Of a DNA stretch of 64,000 nt, positions 42,129 through 51,562 are shown piece after piece. A program made the translations under genes and the position numbers. This stretch comes from Massilia sp. Root418. Its GTDB lineage: Bacteria > Pseudomonadota > Gammaproteobacteria > Burkholderiales > Burkholderiaceae_D. The notes beneath the pieces were generated by a model that had not been told where the DNA came from, did no database searches, and worked only from the letters and a program-made list of their open reading frames with translations. The stretch's first letter is position 1. Each line of letters opens with the position of its first letter. The stretch spans positions 768,707-832,706 of the forward strand of contig NZ_LMEC01000020.1 of the NCBI RefSeq assembly GCF_001425265.1, written 5' to 3'.

Positions 42129-44207
42129 ATGGAATCCACTGTTCACACTCTTCACAGCGAAGAATTCATCCGCCTGAATTTCCCCAGGCTGGCCGCCGCA
42201 TTGGAATACATGCCGGTCGGAGTGACCATTGTCGACAGCGACCTGACCATCCGGTTCTGGAATCCTGCGTTTTGCCAGCTGCAGGGGCTGCCGGTTGACG
42301 TGATGCACCCCGGCGTGACCATGGCAGACGTATTCCGTTTTCTTGCCGCGCGCGGCGACTATGGGCCAGGCGATATCAAGGACCTGGTCGCGGCCCGCGA
42401 AGCGCTGTGCCTGCAGTTCCAGCCCCACAACTTCACCCGCATCAGCGTCGACGGCGTCGTGCTGAACATCGTCGGCCGCCCCATCTACGGCGCGGACGGC
42501 GCCGTCAGCGGCTTCGTCACCATCTATCACGACGTAACCTCCGAGCGGCACTACGAGCAGCAGCTGGAGGCCAAGAACGAGGAACTGCTGCAGGCCAAGC
42601 GGCTGGCCGAGGCGGCCAGCACGGCCAAGGGCCAGTTCCTGTCCAATATGAGCCATGAAATCCGCACGCCGCTGAACTGCGTCATCGGCATGGCCTATCT
42701 GGCGCTGAAGACCGAGCTGGATCCGCGCCAGCGCGACTATCTGGAGAAGATCCGCTACGCCGGCGAGCATGTGCTGGGCCTGATTGACGACATCCTCGAC
42801 ATTTCCAAGATCGAAGCCGGCAAGATGGACCTGCAGCATATCGACTTCTCGCTCGACCAGGTGGTGCAGACCCTGACGACGGTGGTGGCGCCGAAGGCGG
42901 CCTCGCGCGGCCTGGAGCTTGTGTTCGAGCTCGATCCCGGCCTGCCGCCGGTGCTGGTGGGCGATCCGCTGCGGCTGAAACAGGTGCTCATCAACTACGC
43001 CAACAACGCCATCAAGTTCAGCGAGCAAGGCAGGATTACCTTCCGCGCACACATGGTGGCGGGGAACGCCGGGGAGTGCGTGGTGCGCTTCGAAGTGAGC
43101 GACCAGGGCATCGGGCTGTCCAAGGCGGAGATGGCCAAATTGTTTGTCTCGTTCCAGCAGGCCGACACCTCCACCACGCGGGAATACGGCGGCACAGGCC
43201 TGGGCCTGGCAATCTGCAAGGAACTGGCCCAGCTGATGGGCGGCGACGTCGGCGTGGACAGCGAGCCTGGCGTCGGCAGCACGTTCTGGTTCACGGCCCG
43301 GCTGGGCGTATCGTGCCGCTCCCTGCCCACGCTGATCGGCCAGATCAGCGATGCCGCCGGCGCGCTGCTGGCCAGTTCCCGCACCTCGGCCATGATGGAA
43401 GCGCTGCGGACGTCCCGCATTCTGCTGGTCGAGGACAACGTCTTCAACCAGCAGATCGCGCAAGAGATGCTGGAGGAAGTGGGAGCCGCCGTTTGCCTTG
43501 CCAGCAATGGCGCCGCCGCGCTGGAACTGCTGCACAAAACCGATTTCGACTGCGTGCTGATGGACTTGCAGATGCCGGTCATGGATGGCCTGGAAACCAC
43601 CCGCCGCATGCGCGCCACCGAACAGCTCAGCCACATACCGGTGCTGGCGATGACAGCCACTGCCACCACCGAGGCCAGGGTGCGCTGCATCGACGCCGGC
43701 ATGAACGATTTCATCTCGAAGCCGGTGCAGCCGGCGCTGCTATACCAGACCATCGCCAACTGGCTGCCGCAGCGCGTGCCGGCGGGCGAGCCCCAGCCTC
43801 TCCCGCCCTCCCCTGCGCTTGCCCCTGCGCTTGCCCCTGCCCCTGCGGCCACCGCCACGGCGAGCGTCGGCGACGGCGCGGAGGTGATGGACCTGTCGGT
43901 ACTGGCCATGCTGGTCGGCGACGACGTGGAGAAACTGCGCAAATTCGCGGCCAAATTCCTGCACAGTTCGCAGGAAGGCGTGCGCGACATGGAAGCTGCG
44001 CTGGCGCGCGGCGACGTGGATGCCGTGCGGGAGCTGGGCCACCGCATCAAGGGGGCGGCGCGCACGGTCGGCGCGTTCCCCATGGGCGACTTGTGCGAGC
44101 AGCTGGAGAATTTGGAACCCGGCAGCGGACACGCGGAGGCCATGGCGATAGTCGAACAGCTGCAGGCGCTGCTGGAGAAGGTGGAGCGGCACGTAGCAGC
44201 GTATTGA
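42129..44207 (+). CDS. Cytoplasmic hybrid sensor histidine kinase (PAS-HK-REC-Hpt)
   Basis: 692 residues from the ATG at 42129; a GTG at 42066 would add a 21-residue leader. Order: PAS domain (about 20-140; GVTIVDSDLTIRFWNPAF), coiled linker, HisKA with SNMSHEIRTPLN (His 176), HATPase (LINYANNAIKFSE, DQGIGL, GGTGLGLAI), receiver with LMDLQMPVMDG (Asp 479), a Pro/Ala linker and an Hpt domain with ELGHRIKGAARTVG (His 638). No membrane segment is seen, so the PAS domain senses something inside the cell. It is a complete phosphorelay in one chain without an obvious output regulator nearby. It begins 77 bp after the GH13-like gene on the same strand. Confidence 0.9.
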   Translation: MESTVHTLHSEEFIRLNFPRLAAALEYMPVGVTIVDSDLTIRFWNPAFCQLQGLPVDVMHPGVTMADVFRFLAARGDYGPGDIKDLVAAREALCLQFQPHNFTRISVDGVVLNIVGRPIYGADGAVSGFVTIYHDVTSERHYEQQLEAKNEELLQAKRLAEAASTAKGQFLSNMSHEIRTPLNCVIGMAYLALKTELDPRQRDYLEKIRYAGEHVLGLIDDILDISKIEAGKMDLQHIDFSLDQVVQTLTTVVAPKAASRGLELVFELDPGLPPVLVGDPLRLKQVLINYANNAIKFSEQGRITFRAHMVAGNAGECVVRFEVSDQGIGLSKAEMAKLFVSFQQADTSTTREYGGTGLGLAICKELAQLMGGDVGVDSEPGVGSTFWFTARLGVSCRSLPTLIGQISDAAGALLASSRTSAMMEALRTSRILLVEDNVFNQQIAQEMLEEVGAAVCLASNGAAALELLHKTDFDCVLMDLQMPVMDGLETTRRMRATEQLSHIPVLAMTATATTEARVRCIDAGMNDFISKPVQPALLYQTIANWLPQRVPAGEPQPLPPSPALAPALAPAPAATATASVGDGAEVMDLSVLAMLVGDDVEKLRKFAAKFLHSSQEGVRDMEAALARGDVDAVRELGHRIKGAARTVGAFPMGDLCEQLENLEPGSGHAEAMAIVEQLQALLEKVERHVAAY

Positions 44208-44314
44208 TGCGTATAGAAGCGTATAGATGCGTCCCCCGGCGCAATTTTAGTAAGCTATAGCGCGCTATAGCAAGCCTTAGCGGAAGTTAGCAACGCTTAG
44301 TAAATCCGTCTTTT
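44208..44314. other. Short repetitive intergenic region with an 18-bp perfect palindrome
   Basis: Between convergent hybrid kinase and GH97 genes. GCTATAGCGCGCTATAGC (44254-44271) is a perfect palindrome. To its left GCGTATAGA occurs twice (about 44210-44230); to its right CTTAGC/GTTAGC/CTTAG words recur, then a T6 run at 44311. Overall AT content is higher than the surroundings. It may end both transcripts, but no standard hairpin plus T-tract is evident. Confidence 0.65.
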
Positions 44315-46270
44315 TTAGCGCACCGGCTCCAGGATGACAGCAGCGCCGCCAGCCGGCGCCAGGCGCAAGGACAGTACCTCGGCGGCCGTCACTTCGCGCT
44401 CCACGCGCCGCACCTCGTTTGGCGTACCGCCGTCTTCCCACACGGTGGCGCGGAAGCGGCCGGCGGGCAGGAAGCCCAGCGCCACGCGCTCGACGCTGCC
44501 GCCCCGGGCCTCGTCCGCCGTCATCGCGCCGACGTACCAGCTGCTGCCCTGACGCCGCGCCAGCACGATGTCGCGCCCCGGCTCGCCGGACAGGAAGCGC
44601 GTCTCATCCCAGGCGGTGGGCACGCGCTGGATGAAGTCGAACCCGGGCGCGTCGCGGTAGGCGTCCGGATCGTCGGACACCATCTGCAGCGGGCTCTCGT
44701 ACACCACGTACATCGCCAGCGCCTGGCCGCGCGTGGTCTGCGTCATCGGCATCTCCGCGCGCACGGTGAACGTGGCCGAGGTGCCGTTGCGGAAGCCGCC
44801 CGGCGTGTAGTCGACCGGCCCGGCGAGCATGCGCGTGTAAGGCAGCGTCAGGTTATGCCGGGGCGTGACCTTGTTGCTCATCTTGTGCCACTCCGCGCCC
44901 AGCACGCCTTCCTGCGTGATGAAGTTCGGATAGGTGCGCTGCAGGCCCGCCGGCACATACGCGCCGTGCAGGTCCAGCAGCAGCTTGCGCCTGGCCGTGG
45001 CCTGCGCGATCCGCTCGTAGAAGGCCACCACGTCCTGGTCGTCGCGGTTCATGAAGTCGACCTTCACGCCCTTGATACCCCAGCGGGCGTAGGTGTCGAG
45101 CACCTCGTCCATGCGCGGCGCCACGTGTTCCCAGTGTGCCCACAGCAGCAGCCCCACGCCCTTGCCTGCCGCGTAGCGCACCAGTGCCGGCATGTCGATG
45201 CCGTCCGCCGCGCGGGTGATGTCGGTGCCCGGCAGCGCGTCGCAGCAGCCTGCGGGGCCGGACGCCCAGCCCGCGTCGATCAGGTAGTACGGCAGGCCGG
45301 CGGCTGCCGCGAAATCGATGAAGCGCTTGTAGCTCGCCATATCGGGCTTCATGCCGGCCAGGGGGCCCGACCACCAGTCCCATGCCGCCTTGCCCGGCCG
45401 CACCCAGCTGAAGTCGCCCTCCGCCGGCGGATTCAGGTTGCCGACCAGCTGCGAGGCGATCAGGTCGCCGGCGCGGTCGCCCAGCATGACGGCGCGCCAA
45501 GCCGTGGTCAGGCCTGCCGGCGACACGAAGGCCGGCGCGGGCCGCTTCGGCGGCGCCGACAGGCGCACCCGCAGCGCGTCTCCTTCGCGCCGCAGCGCGG
45601 CACCGGTGTAGCCAGCGAGATGGGCCTGGGTAATAGCGTACGCGGTGCGTCCGGAAGGCGTGCTGCATACCACCGGCACGTCGTACGCCACATCGGCGCG
45701 CAGCTGCGAGACCTTCAGGCGCGTGAAGGGTTCCTCGTGCGCCGGATGGGCGGGCGTCACCAGGCATTCCGCGTCGCCGGCCGGCACGAACGCGGTGCGT
45801 TCGCCGCGCAGGCTGACCGGTTCGAAACCGCCGGTGCGGTAGCGGAACGCCACGCCATCGTCGTAGGCGCGTACGTCGATCACCAGCCTGCGGCCGGCTC
45901 CCGCGCGTTCGCGGAACACCAGTGTGGCGCCGCGATAATGGTCGCGCGCCTGCGAGGCCTTGGTGGCGACCAGCGGAATGGTGCGGTCGACGTCGATGTC
46001 CTCGCGTTTCTCCAGCACCAGCCCCTCGAGGTCCGGCGCGCCGTCGAGCTCCAGGCCCAGCGGCGAGGACGCGATGACGGCATCGCCTCCGCGCGAAACC
46101 GCGAAGCGGCTGCCGTCATCCTCGATCCGGATCACGACGCGCCCGTCGGGAGACAAGACGACTGCTGGCGCGGCCGCCGCCGCCGCCATCGTCAACAGCA
46201 TGGACGCGACTGCCGCCATCAAGGCCAGGGCCGTTGCCGAAGCCTGCACGTGAATAGTACGTCTCCGCAT
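44315..46270 (-). CDS. Secreted GH97 glycosidase, retaining alpha-galactosidase type
   Basis: 651 residues from the ATG at 46270 (AAGAGAG upstream); another ATG at 46303 is possible. A long hydrophobic signal region precedes AAPAVVLSPDGRVV. The N-terminal beta-sandwich (to about 265), the barrel (KAAWDWWSG to WHKMSNKVTPRHN) and the C-terminal beta domain follow GH97 order. KGVKVDFMNRDD carries Asp 405, the nucleophile position of retaining GH97 alpha-galactosidases; inverting GH97 glucoamylases have no Asp there. TQEGVLGAEW carries the acid/base Glu 454. It would release alpha-galactose from galactomannan or raffinose-type sugars. It is divergent from the propeller kinase at 46432, which may control it. 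Confidence 0.88.
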   Translation of the reverse strand: MRRRTIHVQASATALALMAAVASMLLTMAAAAAAPAVVLSPDGRVVIRIEDDGSRFAVSRGGDAVIASSPLGLELDGAPDLEGLVLEKREDIDVDRTIPLVATKASQARDHYRGATLVFRERAGAGRRLVIDVRAYDDGVAFRYRTGGFEPVSLRGERTAFVPAGDAECLVTPAHPAHEEPFTRLKVSQLRADVAYDVPVVCSTPSGRTAYAITQAHLAGYTGAALRREGDALRVRLSAPPKRPAPAFVSPAGLTTAWRAVMLGDRAGDLIASQLVGNLNPPAEGDFSWVRPGKAAWDWWSGPLAGMKPDMASYKRFIDFAAAAGLPYYLIDAGWASGPAGCCDALPGTDITRAADGIDMPALVRYAAGKGVGLLLWAHWEHVAPRMDEVLDTYARWGIKGVKVDFMNRDDQDVVAFYERIAQATARRKLLLDLHGAYVPAGLQRTYPNFITQEGVLGAEWHKMSNKVTPRHNLTLPYTRMLAGPVDYTPGGFRNGTSATFTVRAEMPMTQTTRGQALAMYVVYESPLQMVSDDPDAYRDAPGFDFIQRVPTAWDETRFLSGEPGRDIVLARRQGSSWYVGAMTADEARGGSVERVALGFLPAGRFRATVWEDGGTPNEVRRVEREVTAAEVLSLRLAPAGGAAVILEPVR

Positions 46271-46336
46271 GGATTGCTCTCTTCTTTTAGGTTGTGCGTG
46301 CATCTATCCTGATAGTACAAAGGCCAGCATCCGGCC

Positions 46337-46375
46337 TCAATTGCAATATTCATCAAAGGCCGTGACGAATTTCGA
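46337..46375. promoter_or_regulatory. Operator-like element between GH97 and the propeller kinase
   Basis: TCAATTGCAATATTCATCAA starts at 46337, close to the GCAATTGCAAAATTCGTCAA version at 8956. About 25 bp on, GACGAATTTCGAC (about 46364-46376) reads as a related half-site on the other strand. Position between divergent genes supports a regulatory role. Confidence 0.45.
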
Positions 46376-46431
46376 CAAGCCCGGGTTTTCGTCGCCGCAG
46401 GCTGCTTAGTTCTTGGTAGTCACCGTTATAA

Positions 46432-49400
46432 TTGCGGCAATCCTTAGTCGACGTGGAAAACCTTTTGAACATCGCAGTGTCAATCGCATGCCGGTGCCTG
46501 GCCGCCGCAGTCTCGGCTGCACGCCTGCCGTGCGCACTTGCGCCTGCGCTGGCTGCAGTGATGCTTTCCCAAGCCGCCGCCGCACCCACCCTAGTCAACT
46601 ACGCCCACACCGCATGGAACGGCCAGCGCGGCGCCCCGGCCGACGTGCTGCAATTCACGCAAACCCACGACGGCTGGCTCTGGGTCAGCTCGCCGCACGG
46701 GCTGTTCCGGTTCGACGGCGTCGACTTCGAACGCATGGATACGGTGCAGGGGCACCGCCTGCATTCAACCAACACGCTGGGCCTGCTCACCACGCGGGAC
46801 GGACGGCTGTGGGTTGGCGGCCGCTTTGGCGGCATCAGCGTGTTCGGCGAAGGCAGCGTGCGCGTTTTCGCCGAGGCGGACGGCTTGCCCAAGGGGGCGG
46901 TGTTCACCATGACGGAAGGTCCCGACGGCAGCGTCTGGGTTGCCACCGCCACCGGGCTTGGCGTACTCGCTCCGGGCGCATCGGCGTTCCAGACTGTCGG
47001 CAAAAACGCAGGCCTGCCGGAAACCCTGGCACGCCAGGTCCTGTTTGCCCGCAACGGCCGGCAGTGGGTGTCGGTCTCGGGCGGGATCTACTTCCGCGAT
47101 CCGGGGCAGACGCAATACCGGCGGGCGTGGCCGCATATCGACCTGATGGCAATGGCGGAGGCGCCGGACGGCACCTTGTGGGGCTCGGACGGCGTCAACA
47201 AGCACTACCGGGTGCTGGCCGCCGCACCGCCGGGCAACCCGGCGCCGCGCGCTGAACTGGGCGGAAACGGCGCGCTGTTCGACCGCGATGGGAATATGTG
47301 GGTGCTGACGGTGGATGCGCTGGAGCGGCGTGCACCACCCTACGTCGGCAGCGCTGCGGACACGCGGCAACTGCGCAGGGAGAACGGCATGAGCGGCCCG
47401 CTGCCGCAAACGGCATTCGAAGACCGCGAAGGCAACCTGTGGATAGGCACCTCGGCAGGGCTGGACAGGGTGAGGCGCGTGCGCCTGCGCGCCGTGCCGG
47501 TTGAAACAGCGTTCGACCACCCCGGCATCATCGCCGACGACAAGGGCAGCGTCATCATCAGCGACTGGCGCCACCCGCTGCGGCGCTACGACGCGGGCGG
47601 CCCGCGCGAGATACTGGGGCCCATGGATTTCACCGCCGCCTACCGGGCGCCCGACGGCAGCCTGTGGATGGCCAACGCCGCCGAGCGCTGGCACCGCAGC
47701 CCGTCCGGCGTACTCACCCGCCTGCCCCACCCGCCGCACCTGGCCGGCACCGACACGCAAGCCATGACGACAGACGGCAAAGGGCGCATGTGGATCTCCA
47801 TCTCGCGCAAGGGGCTGTTCGTCATCGAGGACGGGGTCTGGCGCAAGGACGACGGCTTGCCGGGGCTGCCCGACACGCTGGCCCTGGCGCTGGCGACCGA
47901 CCGCACGGGGCGCGTCTGGGCCACCTACCTCGGCAACCGGATCGCCGTTATCGACGGGCGCAAGGTTCGTGTGTTCGGCGCGGCCGACGGCCTCGGGCTG
48001 GGCAATGTGCTATCGCTGCTTGAGGACGGCCAGCACGTCTGGGCCGGCGGCCAGGACGGGCTGGCATGGTTCGACGGCCAGCGGTGGCATAGCGTATCCG
48101 TGGCCGGCCAGCAGCCGTTGCGCGGTATTTCCGGCCTGGTGCGCACGCGGACAGGCGACTTGTGGCTGCACGGATCAAACGGCATCAGCCGCGTCCCTGC
48201 CGGCGAGATAGACCGCCTGTTGCGCCAGCCCGGCCACCTGCTCGCCTACGAACAGTTCGATGCCCTGGACGGCCTGGTTGGCAGCGCCGAGCAGATGCGT
48301 CCCCTGCCCTCCATAACGCAAAGCACCGACGGCAGGCTGTGGTTCGTCACCGCCAGCAACGTGGCCAGTATCGATCCTGCCGGGATCACCCGCAACCCGC
48401 TGGCCCCGCCGGTCCAGATCCTGTCGCTGCGCTCCGGCGACACTACGTACAAGCCCGCCCAGGGCCTGCGCCTGCCGATCGGGCAGCGCGATCTGCGCAT
48501 CGCCTACACTGCGCTCAGCCTGGCGATCCCCGAACGGGTGCGGTTCCGCTACAAGCTCGATGGTTTCGACGACCGCTGGCAGGAAGCAGGCACGCGCCGC
48601 GAAGCGGTGTACACCAATCTCAAACCCGGCACCTACACCTTCCGCGTGAGCGCCGCCAACGAGGACGGCGTGTGGAACGAGCACGGCGCGGCGCTGGAGC
48701 TGGCCTTGCCGCCCCGGTTCGTCGAGACGGGGTGGTTCATCGCCTTGATGGCGCTGCTGCTGGCCGGCCTGCTGGGCGCACTGTACTGGCTGAGGGTGCG
48801 GCACATCACCGCGCGTTTGCACGAGCGCATGCAGACCCGCCTGGCCGAGCGCGAGCGCATTGCGCGCGGCCTGCATGACACCCTGCTGCAAAGCGTGCAG
48901 GGTCTCATCATGCTGTTCCATCAGCAGGCGCGCAGCCTGCCGATCAGCGCCGATGAGCGCGACAAGCTGGAACAAACCCTGGACCTGGCCGACGAGTTGC
49001 TGGCCGAGGGCCGCGACTGCATTTCGGACCTGCGTACCGCCGGCGAGCCGGGGGAACTGGGCCAGGTGCTCGCGCAGTATGGCGAGGTGCTGCTGCAGAA
49101 GCGCTTCACGGCCAGTATCCAGGGCCAGCCGCGCGCCCTGTGCCCAAGGCTGCGCGAAGAAGTGCAGGCCATCGCGCGCGAAGCCCTGTTCAACGCGTCG
49201 CGCCACGCCAACGCGGACATGGTGGAGCTGGTCATCGACTACCGCCGCGACGGGCTTTCCGTGCTGGTGCGCGACGACGGCTGCGGCATGCCTGCGGAGT
49301 TGTCGCGTGCCGGCGGACGCCCCCGGCACTTCGGCATTGTCGGCATGTGCGAGCGCGCCAAGGCAGTCGGCGCGCGCTACGAGCTGGTCTCGGCGCCCGG

Positions 49401-49521
49401 CCAGGGCACGGCGATGCGCCTGGAGATCCTGGCCGAACATGCCTACCCCGGCGGCAGGTCGCAGGCCCTGTTTGCGCGCCTGCGCCAGCGCCGCCGGCCC
49501 CGCGCGGAAGAAGCGGCGTAG
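46432..49521 (+). CDS. Propeller-domain sensor histidine kinase (NarX-type kinase core)
   Basis: Up to 1029 residues. The start is unclear: TTG at 46432 or 46465, or GTG at 46453 or 46477; all lead into a signal-like stretch ending AAAAP. Two-component-regulator propeller repeats follow (for example THDGWLWVSSPHGLFRFDG, shortened pattern WLWVSS..GL.RFDG, and NLWIGTSAGLDRV), then a Y_Y_Y domain (KLDGFDDRWQEAG). One membrane helix (GWFIALMALLLAGLLGALYW) leads to HisKA_3 with IARGLHDTLLQS (His 815 counted from 46432) and HATPase (ALFNASRHA, FGIVGMCERA). The large periplasmic part resembles the sensors of hybrid two-component systems that detect oligosaccharides, but here the kinase is separate from its regulator. 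The NarL-type regulator at 50658 is the likely partner. Confidence 0.88.
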   Translation: MRQSLVDVENLLNIAVSIACRCLAAAVSAARLPCALAPALAAVMLSQAAAAPTLVNYAHTAWNGQRGAPADVLQFTQTHDGWLWVSSPHGLFRFDGVDFERMDTVQGHRLHSTNTLGLLTTRDGRLWVGGRFGGISVFGEGSVRVFAEADGLPKGAVFTMTEGPDGSVWVATATGLGVLAPGASAFQTVGKNAGLPETLARQVLFARNGRQWVSVSGGIYFRDPGQTQYRRAWPHIDLMAMAEAPDGTLWGSDGVNKHYRVLAAAPPGNPAPRAELGGNGALFDRDGNMWVLTVDALERRAPPYVGSAADTRQLRRENGMSGPLPQTAFEDREGNLWIGTSAGLDRVRRVRLRAVPVETAFDHPGIIADDKGSVIISDWRHPLRRYDAGGPREILGPMDFTAAYRAPDGSLWMANAAERWHRSPSGVLTRLPHPPHLAGTDTQAMTTDGKGRMWISISRKGLFVIEDGVWRKDDGLPGLPDTLALALATDRTGRVWATYLGNRIAVIDGRKVRVFGAADGLGLGNVLSLLEDGQHVWAGGQDGLAWFDGQRWHSVSVAGQQPLRGISGLVRTRTGDLWLHGSNGISRVPAGEIDRLLRQPGHLLAYEQFDALDGLVGSAEQMRPLPSITQSTDGRLWFVTASNVASIDPAGITRNPLAPPVQILSLRSGDTTYKPAQGLRLPIGQRDLRIAYTALSLAIPERVRFRYKLDGFDDRWQEAGTRREAVYTNLKPGTYTFRVSAANEDGVWNEHGAALELALPPRFVETGWFIALMALLLAGLLGALYWLRVRHITARLHERMQTRLAERERIARGLHDTLLQSVQGLIMLFHQQARSLPISADERDKLEQTLDLADELLAEGRDCISDLRTAGEPGELGQVLAQYGEVLLQKRFTASIQGQPRALCPRLREEVQAIAREALFNASRHANADMVELVIDYRRDGLSVLVRDDGCGMPAELSRAGGRPRHFGIVGMCERAKAVGARYELVSAPGQGTAMRLEILAEHAYPGGRSQALFARLRQRRRPRAEEAA

Positions 49522-49648
49522 CGGCGAATAGCTCGAAAGAGCTACCGGTCTTGCGCTCTTCGTGACGATGACGGCGGCGCCGCTCCCCGGCAAACTATGG
49601 CTGGCATGTGGACACATGCCTATCATTGATACCCGAAGAGAGGAAAGC

Positions 49649-50623
49649 ATGACCAACCATACGAATACGGACCAGCGCCGGCGCAATGTGCTGATGAGCG
49701 CCGCAACTGCGGCAGCTGGTGCGGCAGCAGCCGGCGTGTCGCTGAGCGCGTCCGCCGCAGCGCCGGCCACCCCGGCCAAACCGGTCCGCCAGGCCGGCAC
49801 GCTGACCACGCGCGATGGCGTCGCGCTGTACTACAAGGACTGGGGCCCGAAAAACGGCCAACCAGTGGTCTTCAGCCACGGCTGGCCGCTCAACTCGGAC
49901 AGCTGGGAGTCGCAGATGATCTTCCTGGCCGATCGCGGCTACCGCTGCATCGCGCACGACCGCCGTGGCCACGGCCGCTCGACCCAGCCCTGGGACGGCA
50001 ACGACATGGACCACTACGCCGACGACCTGGCCCAGGTGATCGAGTCGCTGGACCTGAAGAACGCCGTGCTGGTCGGGTTCTCCACCGGCGGCGGCGAAGT
50101 GGCGCGCTATGTCGGCCGCCACGGCACCAAGCGCGTCGCCGGGCTGGTGCTGGTGTCGGCTGTGCCGCCGCTGATGCTCAAGACGGCCACCAATCCTGGC
50201 GGCCTGCCAATGGAAGTGTTCGACGGCATCCGCGCCGGCTCGACCGCTAACCGTTCGCAGTTGTACAAGGATATCGCGGCAGGTCCGTTCTTCGGTTTCA
50301 ACCGCAGCGGCGCCAAGGTTTCGCAGGGCTTGATCGACGGCTGGTGGATGCAGGGCATGATGGCCGGCCACAAGAACACCTACGATTCGATCAAGGCTTT
50401 CTCGGAAACGGACTTCCGCGACGACCTGCGCAAATTCGACAAGCCGACGCTGATCATCCACGGCGACGACGACCAGATCGTGCCGATCGACGCTTCCGGG
50501 CGCGCCGCCGCCGCCATCGTCAAGCACGCCAAGCTGCTGGTCTATCCAGGCGCACCGCACGGCCTGACCGACACCCACAAGGACCGGGTCAACAACGACC
50601 TGCTGGCGTTCATCAAAAGCTGA
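49649..50623 (+). CDS. Tat-exported alpha/beta hydrolase, non-haem chloroperoxidase-like
   Basis: 324 residues from the ATG at 49649 (GAGAGGAAA upstream). RRRNVLMSAATAAAGAAAAG looks like a twin-arginine leader. The hydrolase fold follows: YYKDWGPKNGQPVVFSHGWP, HDRRGHGRS, the nucleophile in LVGFSTGGGE, LIIHGDDDQIVP and PGAPHGLTDTH. The Ser-Asp-His triad and the sequence pattern fit the cofactor-free haloperoxidase/esterase group; in the cell most act as esterases or perhydrolases. It lies between the kinase and the response regulator without sharing their function in any obvious way. True substrate unknown. Confidence 0.83.
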   Translation: MTNHTNTDQRRRNVLMSAATAAAGAAAAGVSLSASAAAPATPAKPVRQAGTLTTRDGVALYYKDWGPKNGQPVVFSHGWPLNSDSWESQMIFLADRGYRCIAHDRRGHGRSTQPWDGNDMDHYADDLAQVIESLDLKNAVLVGFSTGGGEVARYVGRHGTKRVAGLVLVSAVPPLMLKTATNPGGLPMEVFDGIRAGSTANRSQLYKDIAAGPFFGFNRSGAKVSQGLIDGWWMQGMMAGHKNTYDSIKAFSETDFRDDLRKFDKPTLIIHGDDDQIVPIDASGRAAAAIVKHAKLLVYPGAPHGLTDTHKDRVNNDLLAFIKS

Positions 50624-50657
50624 TCAGGACGCCGGCGCGGCGCCCCGGGCGCCGTGC

Positions 50658-51305
50658 TTACAGCGAAATGATGCCGCGTTTGACCGCGATCGCCACTGCA
50701 TGTGTGCGGTCGCGCGCGTCCAGCTTGGCGAGGATGGCGCGGATGTGGGCCTTGACCGTGTCTTCGGCTATGCCCAGGTGTACGCCGATCTGCTTGTTGC
50801 CGTTGCCGGCCGCCGCGCTGGCAAGCACCGCCACTTCCCGCTCGCTCAAGTTGGGCTGCCCCAGCCGTTCGGCAAGCGCGCAGGCCACGTCGGCGGGTAT
50901 CCAGCGCTGGCCGGCATGCACCGCGCGCACCGCGTCGATCAAGTCCTTGCGTAAGGCATGTTTCATCAGGAAGCCGGCCGCGCCGAGTTCGAGCGCGCGC
51001 CGCATCTGGTGGTCGCCGCGCAGCGTCGTCAGCATGATGACGCGCGCCTCGCCGTGCAGCCGCCGCAACGCTTCCAGCGCCCGCAAACCATCCAGCCCCG
51101 GCATGGCGATATCCATGATGACGAGGTCCGGCCGCAAGGCCTGGTAGGCCTCGGCCACGCCGGCGCCGTCATCAAGCTCGCCCACCACGCACAGGTCGGG
51201 ATGGCCGGCGATGGTGTCGGCCAGTCCCGCCAGGATCATCGGGTGGTCGTCAACCAGGAGGATGCGGACGGGAGAACTGGCGGATGGTTCCTTACTGCGC
51301 GACAC
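50658..51305 (-). CDS. NarL/FixJ family response regulator
   Basis: 215 residues from a GTG at 51305, chosen because GGAG lies 5 nt upstream and the length is typical; an ATG at 51338 lacks such a site. The receiver (about 13-130) has ILLVDDHPMILAG, the phosphoacceptor Asp in LVIMDIAMPGLDG and MLTTLRG. The LuxR-type HTH (about 150-215) has NLSEREVAVLASAAAGNGNKQIG, shortened as LSEREVAVLA and NKQIGVHLGIAEDTVKAH. It would be phosphorylated by a HisKA_3 kinase; the only one in the window is the propeller kinase at 46432-49521, one gene away on the other strand. Target genes may include GH97 or other glycosidases (inference). Confidence 0.88.
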   Translation of the reverse strand: MSRSKEPSASSPVRILLVDDHPMILAGLADTIAGHPDLCVVGELDDGAGVAEAYQALRPDLVIMDIAMPGLDGLRALEALRRLHGEARVIMLTTLRGDHQMRRALELGAAGFLMKHALRKDLIDAVRAVHAGQRWIPADVACALAERLGQPNLSEREVAVLASAAAGNGNKQIGVHLGIAEDTVKAHIRAILAKLDARDRTHAVAIAVKRGIISL

Positions 51306-51562
51306 AAGTGCTCCGTCTGTTTGGTGGTAAAACTTCATCGAGTCTACTGCACGCCAAACACCTTTGACAATCCGAACCAAGTATTGCGATTCCCGAACAA
51401 CCGGCTGTCAATTCCCTTTCCCGCCGACCACATGCCCGTCCGGACCGGCATCACCCGGGAAGCGGCCACCTGCTTGGCGCTAAAAAACGGGCGACCGGAT
51501 TCTGGACAGGCAAACCGCGCTACATTGAGGGCCTCACCGAGTCCCCTCGGCGGCGCTTGATA
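51306..51562. other. Intergenic region, nothing definite
   Basis: 257 bp between the start of the response regulator gene and the stop of the small membrane protein gene. AT-richer stretch near 51355-51420 is compatible with the regulator's promoter. I see no gene or clear hairpin. Confidence 0.4.
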
